This document shows, in pieces, positions 35,401-43,878 of a DNA stretch of 64,000 nucleotides. Each line of letters begins with the position of its first letter. Positions within the stretch are counted from its first letter, which is position 1. The stretch lies in the NCBI RefSeq assembly GCF_000012985.1, contig NC_007645.1, positions 4,982,581 through 5,046,580 of the forward strand, given 5' to 3'. Position numbers and translations under genes: made by a program. Under the pieces are notes generated by a model. It was given only the letters and a program-made list of their open reading frames with translations, had not been told where the DNA came from and did no database searches. The DNA comes from Hahella chejuensis KCTC 2396 (lineage in GTDB: Bacteria; Pseudomonadota; Gammaproteobacteria; Pseudomonadales; Oleiphilaceae).

Positions 35401-36227
35401 GTCAAAATACCCTCTCCTAATTCCTCCAGCCGGGTTTGCCTCAGCTCACTCGGCGTCATGCCAAAACGCTGCTTAAAACGCTCGGTAAAACGGGATTGCG
35501 ACTGATACCCGCATTGATCCGCAATATGCGCGATCGGCAACAGCGTGGTTTGCGCCAGATGCAACCCAATGCCCAAGCGCACGGACTCTAACAGATCACG
35601 AAACCCCGCATTCTCCGATTGCAGGCGACGGCGTAAAGTGGATTCGCTCACCGCCAACAGGCGGCTGATTTCCAACAGGCTCCAATCTTTTGCCGGTTCC
35701 TGCATCAGGACCTCACTCACCTTACGCCGCCAGGACGCGCCGGAGCGGCTTTTCAACAGAGACCCGTAGCCCCTGGCGTACAGTAAATGCGCCAGTTCCT
35801 TGCGCCGCAACGCCCACAACTCCGGCGGACTGACGTCTATCCAGTTAATCCACTGATTGAGAAACTCCGCCAGCGTCCGGTCCACTCTGGCGATGGCTGC
35901 GCCGTCTCTGTCCGGGGGCGCGGAAACAGGGATCGCCTCCAGATCAGATGCGCAAAAGCCAATCACTACGGCGATATATTCCCCTTCCGGCAGATTCATG
36001 AATTGCAGCTCGATTCCCGCTGGAGCCAGAATAAATTCGCCCGACCGACACGCCAACTCCGGCTGCAGGCTCAGCACCTTGGCGCCCCGCAGCACGATGA
36101 TGAGACAGGGGTCAATAAACGGCACGCCATGCAGGTTCTGCGGCTGCAGACACCGATAGACGCTGAACGGCAGCATGACGGACTCTTTTTCCTCACGCTG
36201 CATCAAGCGAATCAACTTTGGCTGCAT
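35397..36227 (-). CDS. AraC family transcriptional regulator
   Basis: About 276 residues from the ATG at 36227; in-frame codons extend to 36371, and the true start is uncertain. N-terminal cupin-like AraC_N domain (VYRCLQPQNLHGVPFIDPCLIIVLRGAKVL ... FILAPAGIELQFMNLPEGE is a typical beta-barrel pattern) and C-terminal double helix-turn-helix (WSLLEISRLLAVSESTLRRRL, and IAHIADQCGYQSQSRFTERFKQRFGMTPSE). Its last four bases overlap the receiver-like gene. Ligand and targets unknown; the coupling suggests the small receiver modulates this regulator, which is an inference. Confidence 0.85.
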   Translation of the reverse strand: MQPKLIRLMQREEKESVMLPFSVYRCLQPQNLHGVPFIDPCLIIVLRGAKVLSLQPELACRSGEFILAPAGIELQFMNLPEGEYIAVVIGFCASDLEAIPVSAPPDRDGAAIARVDRTLAEFLNQWINWIDVSPPELWALRRKELAHLLYARGYGSLLKSRSGASWRRKVSEVLMQEPAKDWSLLEISRLLAVSESTLRRRLQSENAGFRDLLESVRLGIGLHLAQTTLLPIAHIADQCGYQSQSRFTERFKQRFGMTPSELRQTRLEELGEGILT

Positions 36228-36371
36228 TGTTTCCAGCAACACCTTCGTCTCCCGTTGTGATAAGTCGTGATAAACAGTTTGTTTCCGCCAGTCAGTTAAA
36301 TGCGAAACTCCGTCCTGTCTGGCGGCGCGCCTGGACCTGTTTCTATCATTACATTTATTCCCGTTTATCAC

Positions 36372-36942
36372 CTATCTAAAACACGTCAGTCCATTGCGTA
36401 TTCCTATCGGTATATCTACGAGGCAAAACTGTCAGACAGAATAATGAAGCATAAAACCCTGGCCGAATACAGCCCGCAAGCCAGTTAGCCCACCGTCGTC
36501 CGGCTCTCGCCATGGAATCCCCCGTCAGACAAGAATCCGCGCCCGATGTGGCGCTTAACAAATCATGAACTATCATTACAATAAGCTCACAAACATTACA
36601 TCAAAGTGTTATAAAATTGCGCCTTTCATATAACAAATCGGGCGCGCGGACCAAACAGGCAATCAGCCGTATGCCGACGCAGAGCCCAAAGACTTGCCAC
36701 AGACAAGTCGTCCAAAAAAATTGTAGTAATCCATCTGACAGAATCTTCCGTTTATAAAGGGTTTTTTACGGACGAATTCCCGGAATTGATTTCCGGAGTT
36801 TGCGTGTGGGTTATTGTCGGTAGCAGCAGCTTGGAGTCGCTCGCAGCCGGAACAATCACAAACCTGGTTAATAAGGCCGGCGCACGGGATGCATCCGGGC
36901 GCCAACGAAGCGTTTTTAAGTAAATAGAGGTGATATTTGAAT
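36372..36942. other. Long intergenic region upstream of the binding-protein gene
   Basis: About 570 bp. Structures seen: GACTTG-ccacaga-CAAGTC (about 36690-36708) and a GC-rich imperfect hairpin GGCGCaCGGGATgcATCCGgGCGCC (about 36878-36902) shortly before the ribosome binding site of the next gene. A 96-codon minus-strand frame crosses it but has no recognisable features. No known riboswitch core was found. Confidence 0.45.
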
Positions 36943-37695
36943 ATGAGATCCAAACTGGCTTTTTGGACTTATATGCTACTGGCGGCCCTTGTCAGCGGTA
37001 AAAGCTTGGCTGCGGAAAAGCTGCATATTTTTACCGAGAACTACCCTCCCTATAACATGTCTCTGAGCGGGCAGCCTTTCGCCCACAAAGAAGAAGAGAT
37101 TGCGGGATTGTGTACGGAGATGGTTAAAGCGCTGCTGAAGCGTACGCCTCTGGAGTATTCTCTGAAGCTGCGGGATCTGGCTACGTCCATGAACCGTTCC
37201 AAAAACAAGCCCAACCACGCCATTTACTGCGTCTCCAAAACCGACGACCGCACCCCCTATTTCGAGTGGATCGGGCCGCTGGCGGAAATCAAGTGGACGC
37301 TGTTCGCCAAACCGGGCTCCAACCTGAAGCTGACCAGCCTTGATCAAGCTAAAAAATACCGTATCGGCGGTTACAAAGGCGACGTCATGAGCAACTACCT
37401 CATCGAACGCGGCTTCAATGTGTCCACTATCGCCAACGACAGCCTGAACCCACGCCGCCTGGCGCTGGATCAGATCGATCTGTGGGTGACTGACGGACTG
37501 TCAGGCCCTTACGTGGCGTCGGAAGTGGAAGACATGACCAATCTGGTCCCTGCCCTGGTGTTCAAAACCACCCCGATGTACATGGCGATTAACAAAGAAA
37601 CCAGCCCCGAAGTGCTGAAAGCGCTGCAGGCCGGCTTCAAGGCCATCACCGACTCCGGTGAAGCCAAATCCATTACTGACGTTTACATGCAGTAA
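36943..37695 (+). CDS. Periplasmic substrate-binding protein (SBP_bac_3 family)
   Basis: 250 residues. Signal peptide to about residue 24 (LAALVSGKSLAA), then a two-lobed binding fold: HIFTENYPPYNMSLSG, the GLCTEMVKALLKRTPLEY segment and IGGYKGDVMSNYLIERGF. Family members bind amino acids or similar small polar ligands for ABC transporters or as sensors. No permease or ATPase genes accompany it, so it is an orphan. ATG 36943 has GAGGTG 12 bases upstream; a TTG at 36937 would be better spaced and cannot be excluded. Confidence 0.85.
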   Translation: MRSKLAFWTYMLLAALVSGKSLAAEKLHIFTENYPPYNMSLSGQPFAHKEEEIAGLCTEMVKALLKRTPLEYSLKLRDLATSMNRSKNKPNHAIYCVSKTDDRTPYFEWIGPLAEIKWTLFAKPGSNLKLTSLDQAKKYRIGGYKGDVMSNYLIERGFNVSTIANDSLNPRRLALDQIDLWVTDGLSGPYVASEVEDMTNLVPALVFKTTPMYMAINKETSPEVLKALQAGFKAITDSGEAKSITDVYMQ

Positions 37696-37867
37696 GCTGT
37701 CGATATCCGGGACGCTCAGCCGTCCCGGATAGGCAGCCGGAACTCGGACGAGCATGGCGGCGCCTGACGGTAGGTATATTTATTACCTCGATTATTAAGC
37801 GGCCCGCCGCTATGATTGCGCCGAATTTTTACCCTCCCCTTACTTACGAGTAAAAGGCGCGCCGTCT

Positions 37868-38503
37868 ATGCTTGAGTTCCATGAATACACCAAGATTCTC
37901 ATCGGCCTGATGGCCATCGTGAACCCGGTTAACGCGGTTCCCATATTCGTCGCCTTCACCTCCAACGTCAGCGGAGCGGAACGTAAGAAAATCGGCAAGT
38001 CCGTGGTCATCGCCGTGGGCCTGATTCTGCTGATCTCCATGCTGTTAGGCGAATACCTGCTGAGCTTTTTCGGCATTACGATCAACTCATTCCGGGTAGC
38101 CGGCGGCATCCTGATCCTATTGATGGCCATATCCATGCTGCACGCCAAAGTCAGCGCCACCGTACACACGGAAGAAGAAACCGTGGAAGAAGAAGGCCAT
38201 CATCACTCCGTCGCTATCGTCCCCCTGGCGATGCCGCTGCTAGCCGGGCCCGGAGCCATCAGTACCGTGATTCTATATGCGCACAGGGGAACTGACGCAG
38301 CTCACTACGCCTTGGTAGGCGTGGCGATTTTGATACTCTGTCTGACCTTATGGCTTGTGTTCTCAATGATTCCCTGGTTCTCCAGCCATCTGACCAAGAC
38401 CCGCATCAATATCTTCACCCGCATCATGGGTCTTATATTGGCGGCGATCGCCATTGAGTTTATCGCCAATGGCCTGAAAGGCCTTTTCCCAGTTCTGGCC
38501 TAG
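37868..38503 (+). CDS. MarC/YchE family integral membrane protein
   Basis: 211 residues with six membrane helices. The family signature is clear: KILIGLMAIVNPVNAVPIFV at the start, FGITINSFRVAGGILILLMAISML, and VPLAMPLLAGPGAIST after a His/Glu-rich central loop (EEEGHHHS). Once linked to multiple antibiotic resistance, MarC proteins have no settled substrate. Monocistronic. Confidence 0.92.
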   Translation: MLEFHEYTKILIGLMAIVNPVNAVPIFVAFTSNVSGAERKKIGKSVVIAVGLILLISMLLGEYLLSFFGITINSFRVAGGILILLMAISMLHAKVSATVHTEEETVEEEGHHHSVAIVPLAMPLLAGPGAISTVILYAHRGTDAAHYALVGVAILILCLTLWLVFSMIPWFSSHLTKTRINIFTRIMGLILAAIAIEFIANGLKGLFPVLA

Positions 38504-38563
38504 GGTTCGGGAAGTTTTGCAGGGCGCGGGCGGGCACCCGTCTCCGCCACGGCAAAAGAGTCA

Positions 38564-39031
38564 TTATATGATGCCGGCGTCCAGCGACGCCGCCACATAC
38601 ATGCCAAACTCTTCGCACTGCCCGACAAACGATTCCTGAAACGCCCCCCGACAGATCAAAGGCTCTCTCACCGCACGCCAACGCAGGCCGGTGACAATGC
38701 TCTCTACTGCGCGCCGGGTTCCCGTCCCATCATGGCCAGCGCGGATGTATAACGCATAAGGCAGTCCCTGGGTTTTCTCCAGACAGGGGTAGTAACAGCG
38801 GTCGAAGAAGTCTTTCAGGGCCCCGCTCATGTACCCAAGATTTTCTGTCGTCCCCAGGATAATTGCGTCGCAGGCCAGCACATCCTCCGGCGAGGCCTGC
38901 AACGGAGGAACCCATGTCGTTTGCACTGTTTCGATATCTTCATGCTCCGCGCCGCGCACAACCGCCTCAACCAATCTTTGCGTATTGGGAGAAGGCGCAT
39001 GCGCGACGATAAGCAAGTGTTTTTCAGCCAT
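38564..39031 (-). CDS. Flavodoxin/NAD(P)H-dependent FMN reductase-like protein
   Basis: 155 residues from ATG 39031 (AAGGAATGGGAT upstream; the longer frame to 39094 lacks a ribosome binding site). LIVAHAPSPNTQRL is the FMN-phosphate loop, ACDAIILGTTENLGYMSGALKDFFDR the second FMN-contact region, as in flavodoxin-family reductases. Electron donor and acceptor unknown. Convergent with marC. Confidence 0.85.
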   Translation of the reverse strand: MAEKHLLIVAHAPSPNTQRLVEAVVRGAEHEDIETVQTTWVPPLQASPEDVLACDAIILGTTENLGYMSGALKDFFDRCYYPCLEKTQGLPYALYIRAGHDGTGTRRAVESIVTGLRWRAVREPLICRGAFQESFVGQCEEFGMYVAASLDAGII

Positions 39032-39363
39032 ATCCCATTCCTTGAACGTCTTCTGTCTACTGCCCATGATTGGCTTATTCGCCGTCGCCTGCAACGGCGA
39101 CGACGGGCTATTGCGACATTTCAGCGCTTAGAGGTTAATATAACCAAGCCGAACCGCCCTCAGGTTAATGTTTGCGCAGATGGATCATTGCAATAATCAG
39201 AGGTTGGCCCGCACCTGAGGCTATAATTTCCACAGGACTGGAGGATACCGATGCGCCGCGCCGCCGGAGCGTCCGCTATCCCCAATAAACCGACCCACGC
39301 CGTCCTGGACATCCGGCGCTGGTCCGAACAGCAGCAACTAAGACAAATAAGCTACTGCGCATT
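39032..39363. other. Intergenic region before the protein kinase gene
   Basis: About 330 bp between divergent genes. At 39244-39253 a good ribosome binding site (GGAGG, then ATG at 39251) opens a 74-codon frame that runs into the kinase gene in another frame and has no recognised product. The kinase start itself has no clear Shine-Dalgarno sequence. Confidence 0.4.
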
Positions 39364-40656
39364 ATGGATGTATCTCGCTGGAATCAAATACAAGAACTGT
39401 TCGAAGCAATCGCGGACCTATCCACAGAAGAACAACGGGCTTATCTGGATATTCATTGCCAGGACAACGAGCTGAAGAAAGAAGTCCTGCAACTGGTGCA
39501 GGCTGATGAACACGTCGACGACATCCTCCCCAAGCAGTATGACATCGCCTCCGCCGAGGCCACATTGGTGTTGCCGAAGATGCACCCCGGCGTCATGGTC
39601 GGCCCCTACAAGATCATTCGTAAGATCGGAGAAGGCGGCATGGGCTGGGTGTATAAGGCGGAAGATACGCGACTTGAACGCTATGTAGCCCTGAAATGCC
39701 TGGCGCCTGAAGTCGCGACTGACGAACGCGTCCGTTTTCGCCTGATGCAGGAAGCCAAAGCCATATCCCGTCTGGACCACCCTAATGTCTGCGTCATCCA
39801 CGATGTCGGCGCCATGAGCGATGGCGGCATGTATATCGCCATGCAGTACTATAGCGGCGAGACCTTGGAAAATGCGCTGACCAAGGGCGCACTGGCGCCG
39901 GATCAGGTGGTGCGCATCGCCAAACAGATCGCCTACGGGCTGCAGGCGGCGCACCAGCGGGACATCATTCACCGGGATATCAAACCCGCCAATATCCTGC
40001 TTTCCGAAGACGGCATCGTCAAAATTCTGGACTTCGGCATCGCCAAGCTGTCTGGCGTCGATATCACCTTGGGCGGAGCCCGTATGGGCACCTTGCGCTA
40101 TATGTCCCCTGAACAACTGCAAGGCCGCGACATGGGACTGCAGACAGACGTCTGGTCCGTGGCCACCTTAATTTATGAAATGCTCACCGGCAGGGAAATG
40201 TTCGACGGCGAAAAATCCTCCACTGTATTGCACGCCGTCATGCACGAAGAGCCGGACTACAGTCTGGCGGTTTTTCAGGAGTACCCGCTATTCAAGCGAT
40301 TATTGACGGCGATGCTGCATAAAAAGCCGGAAAAGCGCCTCGACTCCATGGGCAAAGTACTGCAATGGCTCACCACTATTCAGCCTATCGCTCAGGCGGG
40401 GGCCAAAAACAGGGCGCGCCAGGATCAACGCATTGAGAATCAGGAAGCGGTGGTGAAGGAGGAATTGACGGATTTGTATCTGTTGCGTCTGGCCGCCGCC
40501 CTCACCGCACATGTCGGCCCGGCGGCGCCGAAGCTGATTCAGCGTTATGCGTCTACGTCAGATAATCGGGAAAGTCTGATCAATTCGCTGGTGGGGCATA
40601 TCAAGCCCCAGTACCGGCAAATTGTTAGTCAGCAACTGAAGGAGATAGCGCTCTGA
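39364..40656 (+). CDS. Cytoplasmic Ser/Thr protein kinase (ECF-associated type)
   Basis: 430 residues. After an 80-residue N-terminal segment (RWNQIQELFEAIADLS ... KKEVLQLVQADE) common in ECF-linked kinases, the Hanks-type domain has the glycine loop GEGGMGWVYKA, Lys111, Glu130, HRDIKPAN (Asp205) and DFG (Asp223), then GTLRYMSPEQL. No transmembrane helix or PASTA repeat is present. The C-terminal about 65 residues (LRLAAALTAHVGPAAPKLI) resemble a small domain seen at the ends of other bacterial signalling kinases. It converges tail-to-tail with an ECF sigma gene, 14 bases apart, suggesting kinase control of that sigma factor. Confidence 0.9.
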   Translation: MDVSRWNQIQELFEAIADLSTEEQRAYLDIHCQDNELKKEVLQLVQADEHVDDILPKQYDIASAEATLVLPKMHPGVMVGPYKIIRKIGEGGMGWVYKAEDTRLERYVALKCLAPEVATDERVRFRLMQEAKAISRLDHPNVCVIHDVGAMSDGGMYIAMQYYSGETLENALTKGALAPDQVVRIAKQIAYGLQAAHQRDIIHRDIKPANILLSEDGIVKILDFGIAKLSGVDITLGGARMGTLRYMSPEQLQGRDMGLQTDVWSVATLIYEMLTGREMFDGEKSSTVLHAVMHEEPDYSLAVFQEYPLFKRLLTAMLHKKPEKRLDSMGKVLQWLTTIQPIAQAGAKNRARQDQRIENQEAVVKEELTDLYLLRLAAALTAHVGPAAPKLIQRYASTSDNRESLINSLVGHIKPQYRQIVSQQLKEIAL

Positions 40657-40670
40657 CCTGAGCGCCATGA

Positions 40671-41228
40671 TTAGATTTTAAGCTCTTTCACTAACCAGGC
40701 TTTGGCGAAACGCAGGTCCCTTTCCACCGTGGAGAGGGATACTTGCAAGTACTCTGCAATTTCTTCCTGAGTCATGCCCCCGAAGAAACTCATCTCCACG
40801 ATACGCGCCTTGCGCTCATCCACATTGGACAGTTTTTGCAGAATGTCTTCCAGATCAAGCAGATCCGGCTGACTGCCGTCATCGCAAATCTGCGCTTCGT
40901 GCAGCGTCACCTGAATGTCGTCGCCGCCGCGCTTCTTACGCTTCTGCGCGCGGGCGTGATCTACAAGGATGCGACGCATGGTTTGCGCCGCCACGGCGAG
41001 AAAGTGAATACGATCGTTCCAGGCGACTTCCGCATCCACCAAATGCAAATACGCCTCGTTCACCAGTGCGGTGGCCTGCAGCATGTGTCCCTGACGCTCG
41101 CCAGCCATATAACGCCCCGCGATGGTGCGTAATTCGCCGTGCAAAGATTCGATAATATGATTAAGGGCTTGCGAATCACCGGCCTGCCAATCGGCCAGTA
41201 GCTGAGTTACGTTGCGTGAGCCAGCCAT
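40671..41228 (-). CDS. ECF-type sigma factor, TIGR02999 (kinase-linked) class
   Basis: 185 residues: sigma-2 (NHIIESLHGELRTIAGRYMAGE ... FLAVAAQTMRRILVDHARAQKRKKRGG) and sigma-4 (ARIVEMSFFGGMTQEEIAEYLQVSLSTVERDLRFAKAWL). In place of the acidic region-2.2 motif of ordinary ECF factors it reads LQATALVNEAY, with Thr53 at the position expected to be phosphorylated in ECF43-type factors such as Vibrio EcfP and Xanthomonas EcfK (established there). AGGACT precedes ATG 41228; an in-frame ATG at 41264 is less likely. No anti-sigma factor gene is adjacent. Confidence 0.9.
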   Translation of the reverse strand: MAGSRNVTQLLADWQAGDSQALNHIIESLHGELRTIAGRYMAGERQGHMLQATALVNEAYLHLVDAEVAWNDRIHFLAVAAQTMRRILVDHARAQKRKKRGGDDIQVTLHEAQICDDGSQPDLLDLEDILQKLSNVDERKARIVEMSFFGGMTQEEIAEYLQVSLSTVERDLRFAKAWLVKELKI

Positions 41229-41357
41229 AGTCTTTAGTCCTGCTGAATTCGGGGGAACATGCATTCCCTATGCTGAAGAATCTTGTTTATTCTTGGTATT
41301 TTAGGGAGCTGAGGGGCGGCTAGCAAACTAGATTTTCAGACAGCGCGATCCTTCGCG

Positions 41358-41561
41358 CTAGTTCCACTGCTCGTCAACGGCTTTCAGCAGTTGCGGTTCT
41401 TGCCAAGTGAAATTGAATGCGACTTCTTGAATGGCGGCGTGCGCTTTTTCCTGCTCGCCTGTTTTTTGGGTAACGGACTTTTCGCTGCCGTTCTGCATTA
41501 GAAATACTTGGAACATCACCATCATTAGCGCAAGCAGGGCTGCAAAGATGTGTGCTTTCAT
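41358..41561 (-). CDS. Small single-pass membrane protein
   Basis: 67 residues from ATG 41561, well placed after AAGGGAAAGAA; a longer frame to 41642 has no such site. One N-terminal hydrophobic helix (IFAALLALMMVMFQVFLM) then a short polar tail ending VAFNFTWQEPQLLKAVDEQWN. It lies 129 bases upstream of the ECF gene in the same direction, so it could belong to that locus, but no family is known. Confidence 0.6.
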   Translation of the reverse strand: MKAHIFAALLALMMVMFQVFLMQNGSEKSVTQKTGEQEKAHAAIQEVAFNFTWQEPQLLKAVDEQWN

Positions 41562-41685
41562 TTTCTTTCCCTTGGGCCTGAGGGGCCTTAGTCGTATATC
41601 AGGGTCTTTACTGCCTGTTTTCCCTCTAATAAGCGCCCTCAAAAAGAAAAAGCCGTCATCTTTTCGTCATTTTTTATAACAAACC

Positions 41686-41722
41686 GCCTATGTCCTCTCC
41701 ATTTGAACTCAAGGACATAGGC
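41686..41722 (-). terminator. Perfect 11-bp inverted repeat after the CoA ligase gene
   Basis: GCCTATGTCCT (41686-41696) and AGGACATAGGC (41712-41722) pair perfectly around 15 bases. On the minus strand it lies 12 bases beyond the ligase stop and is followed by GGTTTGTTATAAAAAA, a weak U-tract. Terminator is the likeliest reading. Confidence 0.6.
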
Positions 41723-41733
41723 ATTCGCAGCCG

Positions 41734-43278
41734 CTAAAGCGATTTAAGCTCCCGCTTTAATATTTTCCCGGTAGCCGTCATCGGCAGACTGTCGCAAATT
41801 TCCAGCAAACGCGGGTATTTATACGCGGCCATTTTGCTTTTACACCACTCCCTGATCTCCTCTGCGTCAGCCCTGGCGCCCTCTTTCAATATAACGAAAG
41901 CTTTGATCTCCTCTCCGTACTGGGAATCAGGCACGCCCACCACCGCCGCCAGCGACACAGCCGGATGCGTCAACAGCGTTTCCTCCAGTTCACGGGGATA
42001 TACGTTATAACCTCCACGAATAATCATGTCCTTCAGGCGATCAACGATAAACAGGTATCCGTCTTCATCCATATACCCAATATCGCCAGAGTGGAACCAG
42101 CCGTTGCGTATGGCGTCCGCCGTCGCTTCGGGTCGATTCAGATATCCCTTCATGATGTTATGCCCACGGATCACAATTTCTCCCCGTTCTCTGTGGGCGA
42201 CCTCTCCACCTTTCTCATCCACGACCTTTATGTCCACGCCCCAGATAGGCACGCCTACTGAGCCCGGCTTACGTGGGCGATCCAGCACATTAAACGAGGC
42301 GACCGGCGACGTTTCGGAGAGACCGTAACCTTCCAGGATCGGCACCTGAAACTTGGCCTCAAAGCCGCGTAAAATCTCTATGGCCAAAGAAGACCCACCC
42401 GATCCGCACAGCCGCAAGCGATCCCGAACCTTCGCAACAACAGCCTCCTCCAGCTCAATGCCGTGCAGCAACGCCCAATACATCGTGGGAACGCCGCAGA
42501 ATACGGTAATGTCTTCCTGCACCATAGCCTCCACCACGGCTTTAGGGTCAAAACGGGGAATCAGCACCAGTTTGTTACTGTTGTAGAAGCCGCCGCACAT
42601 TTGCACAGTCTGACCAAAAGTGTGGAACAGCGGCAGCGCCACCAACTGATTGTCATCCAGACGCGCTTCGCTGAGCCGCGCGAATTGCGCAACATTGAGG
42701 AATATATTGGCGTGGGTCAGTTCCGCCCCTTTGGGTTTACCGGTAGTCCCTGACGTGTATAACACCACCACCGTGTCATCCGCCTGGGTGACGATATCCG
42801 GCGCAGGCTCATCCCCCACCATGAGTTCGTCGAACAAAGCCGGCATGTCGCCTTTCACCAAGGACGATCCGCTGGGCATCAGCCAGAAGCGCTGGCAGTC
42901 GACGACAGCGTTAAAGGCCGCCAACCCTCTCGGTCCCAAAGGCATGTCCGGAATTCCCTCAAAGCAGATATACGCCCGCGCTTGCGAATCACGCAGATGA
43001 TAGGCGATTTCCTCTTCGCTGAGCAGAACGTTTAAGGGGACAACCACCGCACCCGCCTTGATGATGCCGAAGTATGCAATAGGAAAGAAATGAAGATTGG
43101 GACAGCTTAACGCCACCCGGTCTCCGGGCAGAATACCTGCCGCCAGCAAATTATTGGCGACCTGATTCGTCATGCGTTCAACCTGAGCGTAGGTCAGACG
43201 AACGGCTCCGCACACCAGCGCCTCCTTTTGAGGGTGACGTTTGGCGCTCTCAGTAAGAATAGTGGCTAAATTCAGCAT
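41734..43278 (-). CDS. Long-chain acyl-CoA ligase (AMP-dependent synthetase)
   Basis: 514 residues of the ANL superfamily. The AMP-binding P-loop YTSGTTGKPKGAELTH, the GYGLSETSP adenylate-contact motif, the HSGDIGYMDEDGYLFIVDRLKDMIIRGG hinge and a C-terminal catalytic Lys in TATGKILKREL are all present. It activates a carboxylic (probably fatty) acid to its CoA thioester in two steps. The ATG at 43278 (GGAGGGAATCC before it) replaces a TTG five codons upstream. Chain length not predictable. Monocistronic. Confidence 0.9.
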   Translation of the reverse strand: MLNLATILTESAKRHPQKEALVCGAVRLTYAQVERMTNQVANNLLAAGILPGDRVALSCPNLHFFPIAYFGIIKAGAVVVPLNVLLSEEEIAYHLRDSQARAYICFEGIPDMPLGPRGLAAFNAVVDCQRFWLMPSGSSLVKGDMPALFDELMVGDEPAPDIVTQADDTVVVLYTSGTTGKPKGAELTHANIFLNVAQFARLSEARLDDNQLVALPLFHTFGQTVQMCGGFYNSNKLVLIPRFDPKAVVEAMVQEDITVFCGVPTMYWALLHGIELEEAVVAKVRDRLRLCGSGGSSLAIEILRGFEAKFQVPILEGYGLSETSPVASFNVLDRPRKPGSVGVPIWGVDIKVVDEKGGEVAHRERGEIVIRGHNIMKGYLNRPEATADAIRNGWFHSGDIGYMDEDGYLFIVDRLKDMIIRGGYNVYPRELEETLLTHPAVSLAAVVGVPDSQYGEEIKAFVILKEGARADAEEIREWCKSKMAAYKYPRLLEICDSLPMTATGKILKRELKSL

Positions 43279-43468
43279 GGATTCCCTCCGCAAGTATTAT
43301 TCTTGTATAGGCAGACGCTTATTCATCATAGTCCGGGCCGCCGCTCACGGAAACAGCCGGTTGGGACAAAAACTGGGTCAGTCCGCCCTATCCGCTTGCG
43401 CCTCCGTAGACTACCATCCAACAGAATCGCCAGCGACGCCTTCCCCTCTTCCCTGCGCCGAAAATTAG

Positions 43469-43775
43469 AGCCATTTCCAGCAGACCGTCTCCCGTCAACA
43501 CAAGTTCGATGGACAAGACTGGCCGATTCCCAATTACGAATACCTGCGCGTGGGCCGTACGCTGTCGCTCCTGAGCATGAATGCGCTGGATGCATAACTA
43601 AAGAAGGGACTGGCTGGCGCGCGCCTACGCAAAAGGCCGCCTTGCCAGAAGCATGGAAAACCAGCGCCTTGCGCAACCATTTTCTCTCGATAAGCTTGAA
43701 CGCTGTTTGCATCGGCGGACGGACCAACTGGTCGCCAATAGCGAATTCTGGCGACATTTACAGACTCTGGACTAA
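43469..43775 (+). pseudogene. Possible decayed gene on the plus strand
   Basis: Two short plus-strand segments read like protein but in different frames. 43469-43597 ends in DWPIPNYEYLRVGRTLSLLS and a stop; 43608-43775 begins DWLARAYAKGRLARSM, continues PFSLDKLERCLHRRTDQLVA and ends with a stop. Third-position GC and amino-acid mix look coding in both. Neither has a good start. They may be a frameshifted remnant in the 600-bp gap between two minus-strand genes. I recognise no family, so this is tentative. Confidence 0.3.
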
Positions 43776-43878
43776 CCGGAAGACTACATCAGTCTACGCC
43801 GGAGGCTGGGTTTGGCCGCCGTATTGCGGCCGTCGATCAGTTGGCGCGTTAACGTACTGAATGACGACGACTGTTTAT

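Noticed and set aside
36372-36942. Cyclic-di-GMP or other known riboswitch before the binding-protein gene
   Set aside because: Hairpins are present but no known riboswitch core sequence could be recognised.
43303-43860. 185-codon plus-strand frame as an intact gene
   Set aside because: Composition rich in Arg, Pro and Ser with no motif or ribosome binding site; the coding-like signal is in the other two plus-strand frames.
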